Translations under genes and position numbers: made by a program
Notes under the pieces: generated by a model
The model's database searches: none
Seen by the model: only the letters and a program-made list of their open reading frames with translations
What the model was told of the DNA's origin: nothing
Part shown: positions 34,318-42,401 of the stretch, one piece after another
Numbering within the stretch: position 1 is the first letter of the stretch
Layout of the letters: each line of letters opens with the position of its first letter
Assembly (NCBI RefSeq): GCF_033547095.1
Contig: NZ_CP137852.1
Span: 4,117,001-4,181,000, forward strand
DNA from: Sediminicoccus rosea
GTDB taxonomy: Bacteria > Pseudomonadota > Alphaproteobacteria > Acetobacterales > Acetobacteraceae
Reading direction: 5' to 3'
Length of the DNA stretch: 64,000 nucleotides

Positions 34318-35504
34318 GCCCTTGCTCCCTTGATCATGTCCTTGGCGATCAGCATGCGCTGCACGTCCGACGCACCCTCGAAGATGCGAAAGAGCCGCAC
34401 GTCGCGATAGAACTGCTCCACCACCGTGCCGCGCATCCAGCCCGCGCCGCCATGGATCTGCACCGCATGGTCGGCCACGCGGCCCACCATCTCGCTCGCG
34501 AACAATTTGCAGCAGGCGATGTCGGCGATGATCGGGCCCTGTGCCTCGCCCGCCGCATCGAAGGCGCGGGCGGTTTCCAGGATCATGCTGCGGGCCGCCT
34601 GGGTCTCGGCCCGCATGTCGGCGAGCTTGGCCTGCACCAGCTGGAATTCCGCGAGCGGCTGGCCGAATTGCCGGCGGTTCATGGCGTGGAACAGCGCCTC
34701 CTCGATCAGCCGCTGCGCCTGACCGACGCAGGTGACGGCGACGTGCAGCCGCGCATGGTTGATGCCGCGCATGGCGGTCTTGAAGCCGCCCCCCTCGCGC
34801 CCGCCGATCAGGTTTTCCGCCGGCACGCGGGCGTCGTTGAAGAAGACCTCGCTGGTGGCGCTGCCATCCTGCCCCATCTTGCGGTCGGCCGGGCCGAAGC
34901 TGACGCCGGGCGTGCGCGCGGGAACGATGAAGGCGGAGATGCCGGCCGCATCGCGCGTGCCGGCCTCGGTGCGCGCCATGACGATCAGCACCTGCGCCTG
35001 GCGCGCATTGGTGATGTAGCGCTTGCTGCCGTTCAGCACGTAGTGGTCGCCGTCGCGCACCGCCATGGTCCGCACGCCGCCGGCATCGCTGCCCGCCTCG
35101 GGCTCGGTGAGGCAGAAGGCGGCCGTCACCTCGCCGCTCGCCATGCGCGGCAGCCATTCGGCGCGCTGGGCATCGGTCCCGTTGTAGAGGATGGGCTGCG
35201 AGCCAAGGCCGATGGTGGTGGAGAACCGCGCGCGGAAGACGCTGGAGGCGCGCGTCACCTCGAACATCACGCGCACCTGCTGCTCCATGGTCAGCCCCAG
35301 GCCGCCCCAGCGCGTCGGGATGGAAATGCCGAAGAGACCCGCCGCACGCAGCAATTCCGTCAGATCCTCGGGCAGCGTCTCCTGCCCCTCCAGGCGCGGC
35401 TCGGCCGGGATCAGCTTCTCGCGCACCAGGCGCGCGATGCCGTCGAGATAGGATGTGAATTCGGCAGGCGTGGCCGTTTCGGCCACGGGCAGGGCATCGT
35501 TCAT
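34314..35504 (-). CDS. Acyl-CoA dehydrogenase
   Basis: The 396-residue FAD enzyme introduces an alpha-beta double bond in an acyl-CoA, passing electrons to ETF. Signatures are FCLTEPEAGSDAGGVRT (about 131-147), the YITNARQAQ region, RRQFGQPLAEFQLVQ, QIHGGAGWMRGTVVEQFYRD and the catalytic base Glu376 in RIFEGASDVQ. It follows the standard short/medium-chain family layout. Which acyl chain is used cannot be told. It leads the three-gene operon and is divergent from the anti-sigma-like gene. Confidence 0.94.
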   Translation of the reverse strand: MNDALPVAETATPAEFTSYLDGIARLVREKLIPAEPRLEGQETLPEDLTELLRAAGLFGISIPTRWGGLGLTMEQQVRVMFEVTRASSVFRARFSTTIGLGSQPILYNGTDAQRAEWLPRMASGEVTAAFCLTEPEAGSDAGGVRTMAVRDGDHYVLNGSKRYITNARQAQVLIVMARTEAGTRDAAGISAFIVPARTPGVSFGPADRKMGQDGSATSEVFFNDARVPAENLIGGREGGGFKTAMRGINHARLHVAVTCVGQAQRLIEEALFHAMNRRQFGQPLAEFQLVQAKLADMRAETQAARSMILETARAFDAAGEAQGPIIADIACCKLFASEMVGRVADHAVQIHGGAGWMRGTVVEQFYRDVRLFRIFEGASDVQRMLIAKDMIKGARA

Positions 35505-35588
35505 GGGTTCCTCCGTTGGGCGGCAGCATCCGGTGGCCAGGGCGCGCGAGTCAAACGATGCGCGCCGCGGCCGGGGGGGGCGGAGGTA

Positions 35589-35616
35589 TTCAGCCAGCCC
35601 GCAAACCCGGTATAGG
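35589..35616 (+). promoter_or_regulatory. Candidate promoter before the anti-sigma/chemosensory cluster
   Basis: TTCAGC (35589-35594) and TATAGG (35611-35616) are 16 bases apart, upstream of GAGGAAA and the TTG start at 35648. The -35 match is weak. It is the only plausible pair in the 143-base divergent gap on this strand. Confidence 0.3.
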
Positions 35617-35647
35617 TGAAAGTGGAAGCATCCGAGGAAAGCCGCGC

Positions 35648-36058
35648 TTGGACACGCCGCCTTTTCAATTGCGCCTGCCGGCGAGCCTGGACAGCGTCAG
35701 CACCCTGCTCGACGCGCTCGAATCCTATGCGGAGACGGCCGAGCTCTCGCCCGGCATCGCCGCCCGCCTCAACCTCGTGGCGGAGGAGATCGCGGCCAAT
35801 GTCGCCATGCATGCGACGGGCGCGAGCTTTTTCGAGCTTCGCGTGACGCCCGCCGCCGGCGCACTGGCCCTCTCCATCGAGGATGACGGCCCGGAATACG
35901 ACCCGCTGGCCCGCGCCGTGCCCGACACGACGGCCGCGCTCGAGGAGCGCGAGGTGGGCGGCCTCGGCGTGCATCTGGTGCGGGAGATGACGCGGGATGC
36001 ACGCTATGAACGCGCGGGGGGGCTGAACCGCCTTTCCTGCGCCCTGCCGCTCGGCTGA
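35648..36058 (+). CDS. Anti-sigma-type serine kinase (HATPase_c, RsbW/SpoIIAB-like)
   Basis: The 136-residue single-domain GHKL ATPase has N-box NLVAEEIAANVAMHA (42-56, Glu46/47, Asn51, His55), G1 box DDGPEYD (79-85) and G2 box GGLGVHLVREM (104-114). RsbW-like proteins bind and inhibit a sigma factor or another target, and phosphorylate their STAS antagonist. The next gene is such a STAS protein. The start is TTG at 35648, with GAGGAAA seven to eight bases upstream; no ATG or GTG precedes the fold sensibly. No sigma factor gene is adjacent, so the bound target is unknown. Confidence 0.88.
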   Translation: MDTPPFQLRLPASLDSVSTLLDALESYAETAELSPGIAARLNLVAEEIAANVAMHATGASFFELRVTPAAGALALSIEDDGPEYDPLARAVPDTTAALEEREVGGLGVHLVREMTRDARYERAGGLNRLSCALPLG

Positions 36059-36167
36059 CCGGTCGCTCGGTTGAACGGACCCGCTTTCGGCTTGGCCGCA
36101 TTCTCGGCTAGCCTGTTTCCACATCGCCGCCCCAATGCGCGGCAGAACCTTCATGGAGACTGCGCTG

Positions 36168-36491
36168 ATGGAAATCACTGAAACCCAGGAAGGCGGGAAG
36201 GCCGTGGCCATCCTCGACGGCCGGCTGGACACCGCGACCGCCGGTCTGACCGAGACGCGCCTGCTCGCCATGCTGGAGAAGGGCAGCGTGATCGCCGACC
36301 TGTCCGAGGTGCGCTACGTCTCCTCCGCCGGGCTGCGCGTGCTGCTGAAGGCCGCCAAGCAGGCCAAGGCGACGGGGGCGAGCTTCGCCGTGGTGGGCCT
36401 GCAGGCCCCGGTGCGCGAGGTCTTCGAGATCAGCGGCTTCGACAAGATCATCCCCGCCTTCGCGACGCGCGCCGAAGCCGCGCAGGGCTGA
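36168..36491 (+). CDS. STAS-domain anti-sigma factor antagonist
   Basis: The 107-residue STAS protein contains VAILDGRLDTATAGLTE and the phosphoacceptor segment VRYVSSAGLRVLL (Ser52/Ser53), identical in style to SpoIIAA/RsbV. Unphosphorylated, such proteins bind the anti-sigma kinase and release its target; kinase phosphorylation of the Ser resets the switch. The ATG at 36168 has GGAGA eight bases upstream and is preferred over one at 36153. It stands between the anti-sigma-type kinase and cheR. Confidence 0.93.
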   Translation: MEITETQEGGKAVAILDGRLDTATAGLTETRLLAMLEKGSVIADLSEVRYVSSAGLRVLLKAAKQAKATGASFAVVGLQAPVREVFEISGFDKIIPAFATRAEAAQG

Positions 36492-36522
36492 CCACGGGGG
36501 GCCGACCGCGGGGGGGCTGAGC

Positions 36523-37320
36523 ATGGCGCGCGGCACCGCCGCCGCCACAACCGGAACCGGCCACGAGGCGGCCGTGCTGGCGGCGCTCGGGGCGCTGGCG
36601 GGCCTGGCCCCCTCCCCCGTGCTGACGGCGCGACTGCGGCGCGCCGCCGATCTCGTCGCCGCCTGCGACCCCCATCGCGCCCATCACGAGGACCCCGCCT
36701 GGGCCGCGCTGCTCGATGCGGTGACGGTGCAGGAGACGCGCCTCTACCGCCACCCGCCCCAGGCCGGGCTGGTGGGCGGGCTGCTGCCCGGAAGCCTGGC
36801 CCGCGCCCGGGCCGAGGGGCGGCCGCTTCGGATGCTCTCGGCCGGCTGCGCGACGGGCGAGGAGGCCTTCACCCTCGCCGCCCAGGCGAGCCACGCCATG
36901 GCCGATGCGCCCGGCACGGGGCTGGAGATCCTCGGGCTCGACCTCTGCCGGCCAGCGCTGGAAAGCGCCGCGGCCGGCGTCATCGCATCCGGCCTGGGCG
37001 ACCCGCTCGCCCTCGTGCCCGAGCCGCTGCTCCCCTGGCTCGCCGGGCCGGACGGCGCGCCCCGGCTGCATCCCGCGCTGCGCCGCAGCCTCGATTTCCG
37101 CCGCGCCAACCTGCTGGACGGCTTCGGCCACGCCCCGGCCTTCGACGTGATCTTCTGCCGCAACGTGCTGATCTACCTGACCGATCCGGCACGCGCCCAG
37201 GTCACCGGCGCGCTGGCGGCCGCGCTCCGGCCCGGCGGCGTGCTGGCGCTGGGCCCGACCGACCGCGCGCCGGCCGGCCTGCAGCCGCAGGGCGAATCGG
37301 TCTGGATCAAGCCGGCATGA
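36523..37320 (+). CDS. cheR: CheR-type chemoreceptor methyltransferase
   Basis: This 265-residue SAM-dependent enzyme methylates glutamates of methyl-accepting chemoreceptors. Key parts are TVQETRLYRHP (68-78), the counterpart of the CheR TxNET-FFR motif, then the SAM site LSAGCATGEEAFTLA (105-119) and FDVIFCRNVLIYL (about 207-219). The N-terminal helical domain is short. It overlaps the CheW gene by four bases (ATGA) and follows the STAS gene by 31 bases. The receptor at 43552-45177 is the obvious local substrate. Confidence 0.93.
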   Translation: MARGTAAATTGTGHEAAVLAALGALAGLAPSPVLTARLRRAADLVAACDPHRAHHEDPAWAALLDAVTVQETRLYRHPPQAGLVGGLLPGSLARARAEGRPLRMLSAGCATGEEAFTLAAQASHAMADAPGTGLEILGLDLCRPALESAAAGVIASGLGDPLALVPEPLLPWLAGPDGAPRLHPALRRSLDFRRANLLDGFGHAPAFDVIFCRNVLIYLTDPARAQVTGALAAALRPGGVLALGPTDRAPAGLQPQGESVWIKPA

Positions 37321-38249
37321 GCCGGCACCCCCTCCCCGGCGGCGGCTGGTTCACCCTGGCCGAGGGCGAGGCCCGGCGCCACGACGCGCCGCCGCGCCCG
37401 CCCGCCCCCGCCGCGCCGCGCCTCGCCGCCCCCGCCCCGATGGCACCGCCCCGCCGGGCGATGGGGCTGGCCGCGCTGCATCTCTCGCTGGGCGGCGTGG
37501 CGCTGGCCATCCCCTCCGCGCTGGCCGAGCACATCATCGCCATGCCGGTGCTGCGGCCCCTGCCCGGCGCCGCCCCTGGCGTGGCGGGCCTGGCCGAGAC
37601 GGATGGCGGGCCGGTGCTGGTCCTGGAGACCGGCTTCGTCGCCGGCCAACCCGCCCCGGTGGAGGAGGCACCCGGCCTGCTGCTGGTGCTGCGCGAGGGC
37701 GGGCGCCGCTTCGGCCTGCCCGCCGCGCGGATCGAGGCCGGGCCCGCCATCGCGGCCACGCGCGCCTTCCAGGCCTGGCTCGCCTCGCCCGAGGCGGCAG
37801 CGGCGCTCGCTTTCGCGCCGGCCGTGCTGGAAGCCGAGGCGGCGCGGCCCGTACCGCAGCGGCGCCTCGTCATGTTCCAGGCGGCCGGGATGGAGCTGGC
37901 GCTGCCCGCGGAATCGGTCGTCGCCGTGCTGCCGGCCACGCAGCCCCTGCCGACGCCGCGCCGGGGCCTGGCCGGCCTCGCCACGCATCGCGGCGCGGTG
38001 CTGCCGGTGCTGGATGGCGGGCTGGTGCTGGGCGGGCGCGCGGCACTCACGGGCGGGGCCGCGCCCCTCATCCGCCTCGCCCTCTGGCCGGAGGTGCTGG
38101 TCGCGGTGGAGCAGATCGGCGGCGTGCGCGCCCTGCCGGCGGCCGATGTCACGCCGCTCGCGCAGCGCGACGGCCTGGTCGCGGCCTTCGCGCGCCTCGG
38201 CGGCGCGCCCGTGCCCATCCTCGCCCCCCACCGGTTCGGCGCGCTGTGA
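37317..38249 (+). CDS. cheW: CheW-type coupling protein with two CheW-like domains
   Basis: The 310-residue protein has a Pro/Ala-rich N-terminal leader, a first degenerate CheW-like domain (about 48-145; ALHLSLGGVALAIPSAL) and a second domain (about 175-300; RLVMFQAAGMELALPAESVV, then GLATHRGAVLPVLD). CheW links CheA to receptors. A double-domain version is unusual, and one domain may replace a separate coupling protein. Translation is coupled on both sides (ATGA with cheR, GTGA with cheB). Confidence 0.85.
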   Translation: MSRHPLPGGGWFTLAEGEARRHDAPPRPPAPAAPRLAAPAPMAPPRRAMGLAALHLSLGGVALAIPSALAEHIIAMPVLRPLPGAAPGVAGLAETDGGPVLVLETGFVAGQPAPVEEAPGLLLVLREGGRRFGLPAARIEAGPAIAATRAFQAWLASPEAAAALAFAPAVLEAEAARPVPQRRLVMFQAAGMELALPAESVVAVLPATQPLPTPRRGLAGLATHRGAVLPVLDGGLVLGGRAALTGGAAPLIRLALWPEVLVAVEQIGGVRALPAADVTPLAQRDGLVAAFARLGGAPVPILAPHRFGAL

Positions 38250-39265
38250 CCGCGCCGATCCCCGTGCTGGTGGTGGATGACAGCGCCTTCATGCGGATGG
38301 CGCTGCGCCGCATCATCGAGGCGGAGGGCGACCTGCGCGTGGTCGCCGATGCCGCGGATGGCGAGGCCGCGATCGCCGCCGTGCGCCTGCATCAGCCGGC
38401 CGTGGTGGCGATGGATGTGGAGATGCCCGTGCTCGGCGGCATCGAGGCGACGCGGCGCATCATGGCGCTGCCGCACCCGCCCGCCATCATCATGGTGAGC
38501 CAGCACACGCAGGATGACAGCCCGGCCGCGATTGCAGCGCTGGCTGCGGGTGCGGCCGACTACATCAGCAAGGAGGCTGGGCTCGGCGGGCTCGACCTCG
38601 GTCATCTCGACCAGGCGCTGCGCGGGCGGATCCGGCACTGGGCCGGGCAGCGGCGCGCCCCGCCCGCGGCCAGCCCGCGCGGCGCGGCCCCGGCCGCCGC
38701 GGCGGAGGCGCCGCCGCCACTGGTGCTCATCGCCGCCTCCACCGGCGGGCCGGATGCGCTGGCGGAGCTGCTGGCGGCGAGCGGCCCGCTGCCCGTGCCG
38801 GTGCTGATCGCGCAGCACATGCCCGATGGCCTGGCGCCCGAGCTCGCGACGCTGCTGACGCGCCGCGCCGGCTGGCCCGTCATCGTCGCCACCCATGGCG
38901 CGCCGGTCACGGCGGGGCAGGCCACGCTGCTGCCGACCGATGGCGTGCTGCTGCGCGCGGCGGGTAACCTCGTGCTGCGGCTCGCCCCCAGCGGCGCGGC
39001 GGTGCACCCCTCGGCCGATCTGCTCTTCCGCTCGGCCGCCCTGCTCGGCCTGCCGGCCTGCGGCGTGGTGCTGACCGGCATGGGCCAGGATGGCGCAGCG
39101 GGGGCGGCGGCCCTGGCCGAGGAAGGTGGGCGCATCCTGGTGCAGAGCAGCGAGACTTCGGTTGTCGCCGGCATGCCCGAGGCGGCAAGCTCGCGCCTGG
39201 GCGGGGCGGAGGCCCTCTCGCCCGAGGCGCTCGGCCTCCGGCTGCGTGCGATGTGGAGGGCGTGA
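38246..39265 (+). CDS. cheB: Protein-glutamate methylesterase CheB
   Basis: The 339-residue protein has an N-terminal receiver domain (VLVVDDSAFMRMALRR; phosphoacceptor Asp57 in AMDVEMPVLGG) and a C-terminal methylesterase domain with the catalytic triad Ser165 (IAASTGGPDAL), His191 (IAQHMPDG) and Asp282 (TGMGQDGAAGA), matching the numbering of enteric CheB closely. It removes methyl groups from the receptor and is activated by CheA phosphorylation. The start is GTG at 38246, overlapping the CheW stop (GTGA). Confidence 0.95.
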   Translation: MTAPIPVLVVDDSAFMRMALRRIIEAEGDLRVVADAADGEAAIAAVRLHQPAVVAMDVEMPVLGGIEATRRIMALPHPPAIIMVSQHTQDDSPAAIAALAAGAADYISKEAGLGGLDLGHLDQALRGRIRHWAGQRRAPPAASPRGAAPAAAAEAPPPLVLIAASTGGPDALAELLAASGPLPVPVLIAQHMPDGLAPELATLLTRRAGWPVIVATHGAPVTAGQATLLPTDGVLLRAAGNLVLRLAPSGAAVHPSADLLFRSAALLGLPACGVVLTGMGQDGAAGAAALAEEGGRILVQSSETSVVAGMPEAASSRLGGAEALSPEALGLRLRAMWRA

Positions 39266-39969
39266 TGGACGAGGAATTGCTGGCCGCCTTCCGCGAGGAA
39301 TTCGCGCCGCTCTGCGCCGCGCTGGCCAGCGCCGCCGACCTCGCGGCGGCACAGCGCGTCCTGGCGCAGATGCAGGCCATGGCGGATGGCATGGAGATCG
39401 CGCCCCTCCAGGCCCGGCTGCGCGCCTTGGCCGAGACCGAGGCGCTGGCGGAGCTGCAGGCCGCCGCCCCCGCCCTGGCCGCCTTCGGCGCGGCCGAGCC
39501 GGACGCCGAGCCGCCGCCGCCCGTCGAACGTGGCCCAGTCGAACGTGGCCCAGTCCGCACCCTCATCGTGGATGATAGCGCCATGATGCGCCGCCTGCTC
39601 CGCGGCATCCTGGCCGGCGACGCGCGCTTCGCCGTGGTGGGCGAGGCGGCCGACGGCGCGGCCGGCCTCGCCGCGCAGGCGGAACTGCGGCCGGACCTCA
39701 CCCTGCTCGACCTCGAGATGCCGGTGCTGGACGGCTTGGGCTTCCTGGCCGAATGGGCGCTGTCCGGCCATGGGCAGGTGGTCGTGGTTTCCTCCGCCGC
39801 GCATCCGGGCAGCCCGGCGGCGCTGGAGGTGCTGCGGCGCGGCGCCTGGGCGGCGGTGGCCAAGCCCTCCGGCGCCCTCTCGCCCGACCTTGCCGAGCGC
39901 AGCGGCGCCGAGATCCTCGCCACGCTGCGCGAAGCCACCGGGCTTGCGACATCGGGGCTCGCGGCCTGA
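39265..39969 (+). CDS. Response regulator: CheB-like receiver without methylesterase, with Hpt-like N-terminus
   Basis: The 234-residue protein begins with about 80 residues of helix (DEELLAAFREEFAPLCAAL) that resemble a CheA P1/Hpt bundle but lack the HSLKG phospho-His motif. The linker PVERGPVERGP is a 15-bp tandem repeat. The receiver follows (LIVDDSAMMRRLLRG; Asp149 in LLDLEMPVLDG). Its end, AVAKPSGALSPDL, is the CheB-type linker start, yet the protein stops there and cheA begins two bases later. It is therefore not an ordinary CheY. ATG 39265 has GGAGG five bases upstream and overlaps the cheB stop (TGATG). Confidence 0.85.
   Translation: MDEELLAAFREEFAPLCAALASAADLAAAQRVLAQMQAMADGMEIAPLQARLRALAETEALAELQAAAPALAAFGAAEPDAEPPPPVERGPVERGPVRTLIVDDSAMMRRLLRGILAGDARFAVVGEAADGAAGLAAQAELRPDLTLLDLEMPVLDGLGFLAEWALSGHGQVVVVSSAAHPGSPAALEVLRRGAWAAVAKPSGALSPDLAERSGAEILATLREATGLATSGLAA
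39523..39552 (+). repeat. Two tandem 15-bp units encoding Val-Glu-Arg-Gly-Pro twice
   Basis: GTCGAACGTGGCCCA occurs at 39523-39537 and again at 39538-39552, perfect and in frame. It lies in the interdomain linker of the response regulator, so copy-number change by slippage would alter only the linker length. Confidence 0.85.
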
Positions 39970-39971
39970 GC

Positions 39972-42401
39972 ATGGAAGCCGACGATCCCCTCTGGCAGGA
40001 ATTCGCGGCCGAGACGGCCGAGCACCTGGATGCGCTGGAAAGCGGCCTGGCCGGGGACGGCGCGGTGGATGTGCTGTTCCGCGCCATGCACAGCCTGAAG
40101 GGCATGTCCTCCGCGATCGGCGCGCATGGCATCGGCACGCTGGCGCACAAGGCGGAGGATGTGCTGGGCCTGGCCCGCGCCGGGCGGCTCGCGCTCAACC
40201 CGCCGGTGCGGGCCGCGCTGCTGGCCGCAGTGGATGCGCTGCGCGGCCAGCGCGTGGCGCTGCTGGAACGCAGGCAGGACCAGCCGCCCCCGCCCGAATT
40301 GCTGGCGCGCCTCGGCGCGCTGGCCGAGGGCCGGCCCGAGCCGGCCGCGGGCCCGGCCGCCACCACCGCCGCCATGGGCGAGGACCCGCTGCGCGCGACC
40401 CTCGCCTCCCGCCTCGCCGATGAATGGCCGCGCCTGCTGGCCGAGCCGGGGCGCGCCACCCGCCTCGCCGCCCTGGCGCGGGAGGGGGGCCTGCCGCGCC
40501 TTGCCGGGCTGCTGGAAGCCGTGCCGGAAGCCGAGGACCGCCTGGCCGCGCTGGGCCGGTTGCGCCGAGCGCTGATGCTGCTGCAGCCCGGCGAAACGCC
40601 GCCCTGCCTGGCGGGCGATCTGCGCGCCCAGGCCATGGCGACGCGCCTGGCGCTGGCCGGCCCGCGCCAGGCGCTTGCCGAGGCCGCCGGGCGGCTCGCC
40701 GCTGCCGCCGATGCGCTGGGCGACGAACAGGCGGAGCTGCTGGCGCGACAGATCCAGGACCTGGCCGCGCGGCCGGGCGAGGCGCCGGCGCAGCGCCTCG
40801 CGGAATCCCGCGCCGCCTTCGCCACGCTGCTCGACGGCCCCCGCCTCGCACCGCTGGCCGAGACGCTGCGCCCCGCGCCGCCGCCGCTCACGCCGAGTCT
40901 CGCCGCCGCCCTGCCGCCCTCGGCCCATGCCCGCGCCGCCGCCGCCATGGCCGCCGGCCGCCGCATCTGGCGCCTGCGCCTCGGGCCGCTCCCGACCGCC
41001 GAGGCCATCGCCGAGCCCTTCCTCTCCCGCGTGGGGGAGGTGCTGGGCAGCGCCGGCCCGCCCGAGGCGCTGGACATCTTCCTGGCGAGCGACCTGCCGC
41101 CCGGGGAACTGGCCGCGCTGCGCGCCGAGGCCGACCCGGATGGCGGTGCGCTGACCGACCTCGCGGCCGCGGACGCGCCGCCGCCCGCGCCCACCATGCG
41201 CGTCCGGCAGGACCGGATTGATGCGGTGATCGCGCTGGAGGCCGAGCTGCGCGCCGCCGCCCTCTCGCTCGGCGAGGCGATCGCGGCGCCGCAGGCGCGC
41301 GCCGCCTTCGAGGAGCTGGCGGCGCTGCAATCCGCCCTGCCACCGGCCACCGCGGCCCGCCTCGCCGGCGCGCTGGAACGGCTGCGCGCCGCCACGGGGG
41401 CGGCCGAGCGGGCCCAGGGCCGGCTGTCCATCGCGCTCGGCCAGCTCGACGAGGCGGTGCTGGAACTGCGCGTGACGCCCTTCGCAACGCTGGCCATGCG
41501 CCTGCCCCGCGTGTTGCGCGCGACGGCGGAGGCGCAGAACAAGCAGGTCGCGCTCGAAGTGGTGGGCGAGGAGGTCCAGATGGACCGCTCCCTCTCCGAC
41601 CTGCTGGCCGACCCGCTGCTGCACCTGGTCCGCAACGCCGTGGACCACGGCATCGAGACGGCGGAGGAGCGCATCGCCCTTGGCAAGCCCGCCACCGCGC
41701 GGCTGCTGCTGGTGGCGGAGCGCCTGCCCGGGCGGCTCGTGCTCAGCTTCTCCGATGACGGGCGCGGCATTGACGAGAAAGCGGTGCTCTCCCGGGCGCT
41801 GGCCCGCGGACTGATCACGGCCGAGGCGGCGGCACGGATGAGCCAGGAGGAGATCCATGCCCTGCTCTTCCTGCCCGGCTTCTCGACGCGCGAGGCGATC
41901 AGCGAGACCTCGGGCCGCGGCGTCGGGCTCGACGTGGTGCAGGATGCGGCGCGGCGGGCGGGCGGCTCGGTGCGCGTGGAGAGCAGGCCGGGCCAGGGCA
42001 CGCGCTTCGTGCTCGACCTGCCGCTGACGGCGGCGATGCAGCCCGTGCTGCTGGTGGAAGCGGGCGGCCAGCCCTATGCGCTGCCGGCCGGGCGCGTGGA
42101 ATCCGTGATCCGGCCGGAGCAGCTTGCCCCCGGCCAGGCGATCACGACGCTGGAGGCGGTGCTGCACCTGCCGCCCGCCGAGAGCAGCGCCATCGTGCTC
42201 GTGCGCCGGCCGGCGGGGCTGCTGGCGCTGGCCGTGGAGCGGGTGGGGCGCCGCACCGATCTTCTGCTGAAGCCGCTGCACCCGGCGCTGGCCGGAACAC
42301 CGGGCGTGGGCGGCGTCGGCGTGCTTGGCAATGGCGAGCCGGTGCTGCTGCTGGAGCCCGACAGCCTGGACAGCGCCCAGGCGGCCGTTCAGCCGGCGTA
42401 G
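39972..42401 (+). CDS. cheA: Chemotaxis-type histidine kinase CheA
   Basis: The 809-residue kinase has P1/Hpt with phospho-His40 in FRAMHSLKGMSSAIG. A long Ala-rich region without a recognisable P2 domain follows (about 100-400). The P3 dimerisation helices carry the typical LELRVTPFATLAMRLPR (about 495-515). The P4 ATPase has N-box HLVRNAVDHGIE (about 551-562), G1 SDDGRGID (about 594-601) and G2 GRGVGLDVV (about 646-654). A P5 CheW-like domain lies at the C-terminus. It would phosphorylate CheB, the CheB-like receiver and probably the receiver-PP2C protein. Its 3' end overlaps the convergent phosphatase gene by 13 bases. Confidence 0.94.
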   Translation: MEADDPLWQEFAAETAEHLDALESGLAGDGAVDVLFRAMHSLKGMSSAIGAHGIGTLAHKAEDVLGLARAGRLALNPPVRAALLAAVDALRGQRVALLERRQDQPPPPELLARLGALAEGRPEPAAGPAATTAAMGEDPLRATLASRLADEWPRLLAEPGRATRLAALAREGGLPRLAGLLEAVPEAEDRLAALGRLRRALMLLQPGETPPCLAGDLRAQAMATRLALAGPRQALAEAAGRLAAAADALGDEQAELLARQIQDLAARPGEAPAQRLAESRAAFATLLDGPRLAPLAETLRPAPPPLTPSLAAALPPSAHARAAAAMAAGRRIWRLRLGPLPTAEAIAEPFLSRVGEVLGSAGPPEALDIFLASDLPPGELAALRAEADPDGGALTDLAAADAPPPAPTMRVRQDRIDAVIALEAELRAAALSLGEAIAAPQARAAFEELAALQSALPPATAARLAGALERLRAATGAAERAQGRLSIALGQLDEAVLELRVTPFATLAMRLPRVLRATAEAQNKQVALEVVGEEVQMDRSLSDLLADPLLHLVRNAVDHGIETAEERIALGKPATARLLLVAERLPGRLVLSFSDDGRGIDEKAVLSRALARGLITAEAAARMSQEEIHALLFLPGFSTREAISETSGRGVGLDVVQDAARRAGGSVRVESRPGQGTRFVLDLPLTAAMQPVLLVEAGGQPYALPAGRVESVIRPEQLAPGQAITTLEAVLHLPPAESSAIVLVRRPAGLLALAVERVGRRTDLLLKPLHPALAGTPGVGGVGVLGNGEPVLLLEPDSLDSAQAAVQPA

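Noticed and set aside
35580-35600. Anti-sigma-like gene starting at an upstream ATG (35516)
   Set aside because: That frame crosses the divergent promoter gap without family similarity; the TTG at 35648 has a good GAGGAAA.
39265-39972. Frameshifted remnant of a second CheB methylesterase
   Set aside because: cheA begins two bases after the receiver stop, and no esterase motifs appear in any frame, so there is no decayed domain.
38907-42281. Minus-strand open frame of over 1100 codons opposite cheB-cheA
   Set aside because: The plus strand encodes complete CheB, receiver and CheA with all motifs. The antisense translation has no family features.
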